NCBI GenBank assembly: GCA_964604635.1
Contig: CAZRZO010000002.1
Coordinates: forward strand, 4,700 to 68,699
Origin: JAJZMY01 sp964604635
GTDB lineage: Archaea > Micrarchaeota > Micrarchaeia > Micrarchaeales > Micrarchaeaceae
Length of the DNA stretch: 64,000 nucleotides
Direction of reading: 5' to 3'
Shown: in pieces, positions 63,379-64,000 of the stretch
Position numbering within the stretch: position 1 is the stretch's first letter
Layout: each line of letters begins with the position of its first letter
The notes under the pieces: model-generated
What the model was told of the DNA's origin: nothing
The model's database searches: none
What the model saw: only the letters and a program-made list of their open reading frames with translations
Program-made: the position numbers and the translations under genes

Positions 63379-64000
63379 ATGATACAAAAAAACAAATCAC
63401 AAATTGCATTTGAATTTCTCATAATTTTTTCACTAGTTTTAGTGATATTCTTAATATTATTTGTTGTTATCATACATCAAAAATCCTATTTAGTTAGTAT
63501 TGAATCATATTCTTCTTTACAATTAATTGTTCAAAATATTGCGTCTTATATTAATATTGCAGCAATATCTGGAACTGGTTTTTCAATAATAATTCCATTA
63601 GTTGGAAATATTAATAATATTCCTTATAATGTTTCAATATCTAATACTGGAACAGTATATGCAAAAATGAAAATAGGTAATCAAAACATCACTGCAATTG
63701 CATTATCTAATGTACATAATTTAATTATAAATGGAACATTAATTGCATCAAGTAATTCAATTAATTTATATAATATTCCTGTTTATACTGGTAAACTTTA
63801 TCTTGCAAACAAACATGGAGTAATATATATTAATAAACATTCTCCAGTAACATCTAATTTATCTAGTTATTTTAATATTAATACTTTTGGAAATCTTTCA
63901 TATTATGCTGTTTTTAAAGGTGGAATTTATAATGGCAATAATGGATATATAAAATCTTCATCAGCACCTTTAATTAATTCACAAATAAGTGTTTGTGCTT
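63379..64000 (+). CDS. Class III signal-peptide surface protein (3' end outside window)
   Basis: The first ~207 residues of a second secreted protein, open to the window edge. It starts MIQKNKSQIAFEFLIIFSLV, then VIFLILFVVIIHQ, a type IV pilin-like signal with processing after the KSQ. The rest is Asn/Ile/Ser-rich beta-type sequence with N-glycosylation sequons. An in-frame ATG at 63370 is also possible. It follows the previous surface-protein gene by ~15 bp and is probably cotranscribed. Confidence 0.7.
   Translation, partial: MIQKNKSQIAFEFLIIFSLVLVIFLILFVVIIHQKSYLVSIESYSSLQLIVQNIASYINIAAISGTGFSIIIPLVGNINNIPYNVSISNTGTVYAKMKIGNQNITAIALSNVHNLIINGTLIASSNSINLYNIPVYTGKLYLANKHGVIYINKHSPVTSNLSSYFNINTFGNLSYYAVFKGGIYNGNNGYIKSSSAPLINSQISVCA

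Overview
The window is a 64 kb piece of a draft archaeal genome that is very AT-rich, with AGA as the dominant arginine codon. Archaeal hallmarks are everywhere: an exosome operon, proteasome alpha subunit, SBDS, RpoP, a TATA-binding protein, Nop5, Hel308, topoisomerase VI subunit B, DnaG-type primase, EF-1alpha, an STT3 oligosaccharyltransferase, an archaeal LeuRS and class III signal peptides. Small compact genes, a tRNA with a non-canonical intron, and DsbA-like, Cys-rich and class III secreted protein types all suggest a DPANN lineage, perhaps Micrarchaeota- or Parvarchaeota-like. That placement is inference, because there is no rRNA in the window. Three runs of 100 N mark scaffold joins, and two of them are flanked by identical 55-bp copies, so nothing is missing there. 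Many genes start about 4-5 nt after a GTGA(T) motif, which fits the 3' end of 16S rRNA. I used this to choose starts.

Layout. 1-6 kb: end of guaB, an FKBP/SlyD isomerase, isopentenyl phosphate kinase, then a three-gene MoxR ATPase / unknown / HExxH-plus-VWA operon. 6.2-10.6 kb: the archaeal proteasome-exosome superoperon (psmA, SBDS, rrp4, rrp41, rrp42, eL43, an unknown gene, rpoP). 10.7-16.9 kb: Nop5, a 37-residue acidic repeat ORF, a phosphohexomutase whose stop codon overlaps an intron-containing tRNA-Arg(CCU), a DsbA-like protein without active-site cysteines, a Cys-repeat surface protein and a KaiC-like ATPase. 17-20.9 kb: Trm112-like protein plus methyltransferase, and a three-gene cassette ending in a V4R-like protein. 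20.9-25.7 kb: SecY, STT3 and a coiled-coil protein. 26-33.8 kb: LeuRS, acylphosphatase, Hel308-like helicase, TruD and RNase Z. 33.8-37.2 kb: a succinate dehydrogenase/fumarate reductase operon with a small extra membrane peptide. 37.2-41.3 kb: a TATA-binding protein that contains only one of the usual two repeats, a large membrane protein and a winged-helix candidate. 41.5-43.1 kb: topoisomerase VI subunit B.

43.1-52.2 kb is the most unusual part. It is a minus-strand operon that starts with a VirB2/CedA1-like pilin candidate and a six-helix membrane protein, followed by six tandem, diverged, paralogous polytopic proteins with a shared FR...R..GG...A motif. It looks like the membrane part of a type IV secretion or Ced/Ted-like DNA-transfer apparatus in a DPANN archaeon. 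The VirB4/CedB-type ATPase is not in the window.

52.3-64 kb: eS26, a GT-C-like membrane protein, bifunctional Nnr, an AbrB/winged-helix regulator, DnaG, EF-1alpha, uS10, and two class III signal-peptide surface proteins. The first of these lacks a normal in-frame start codon and the second runs off the window.
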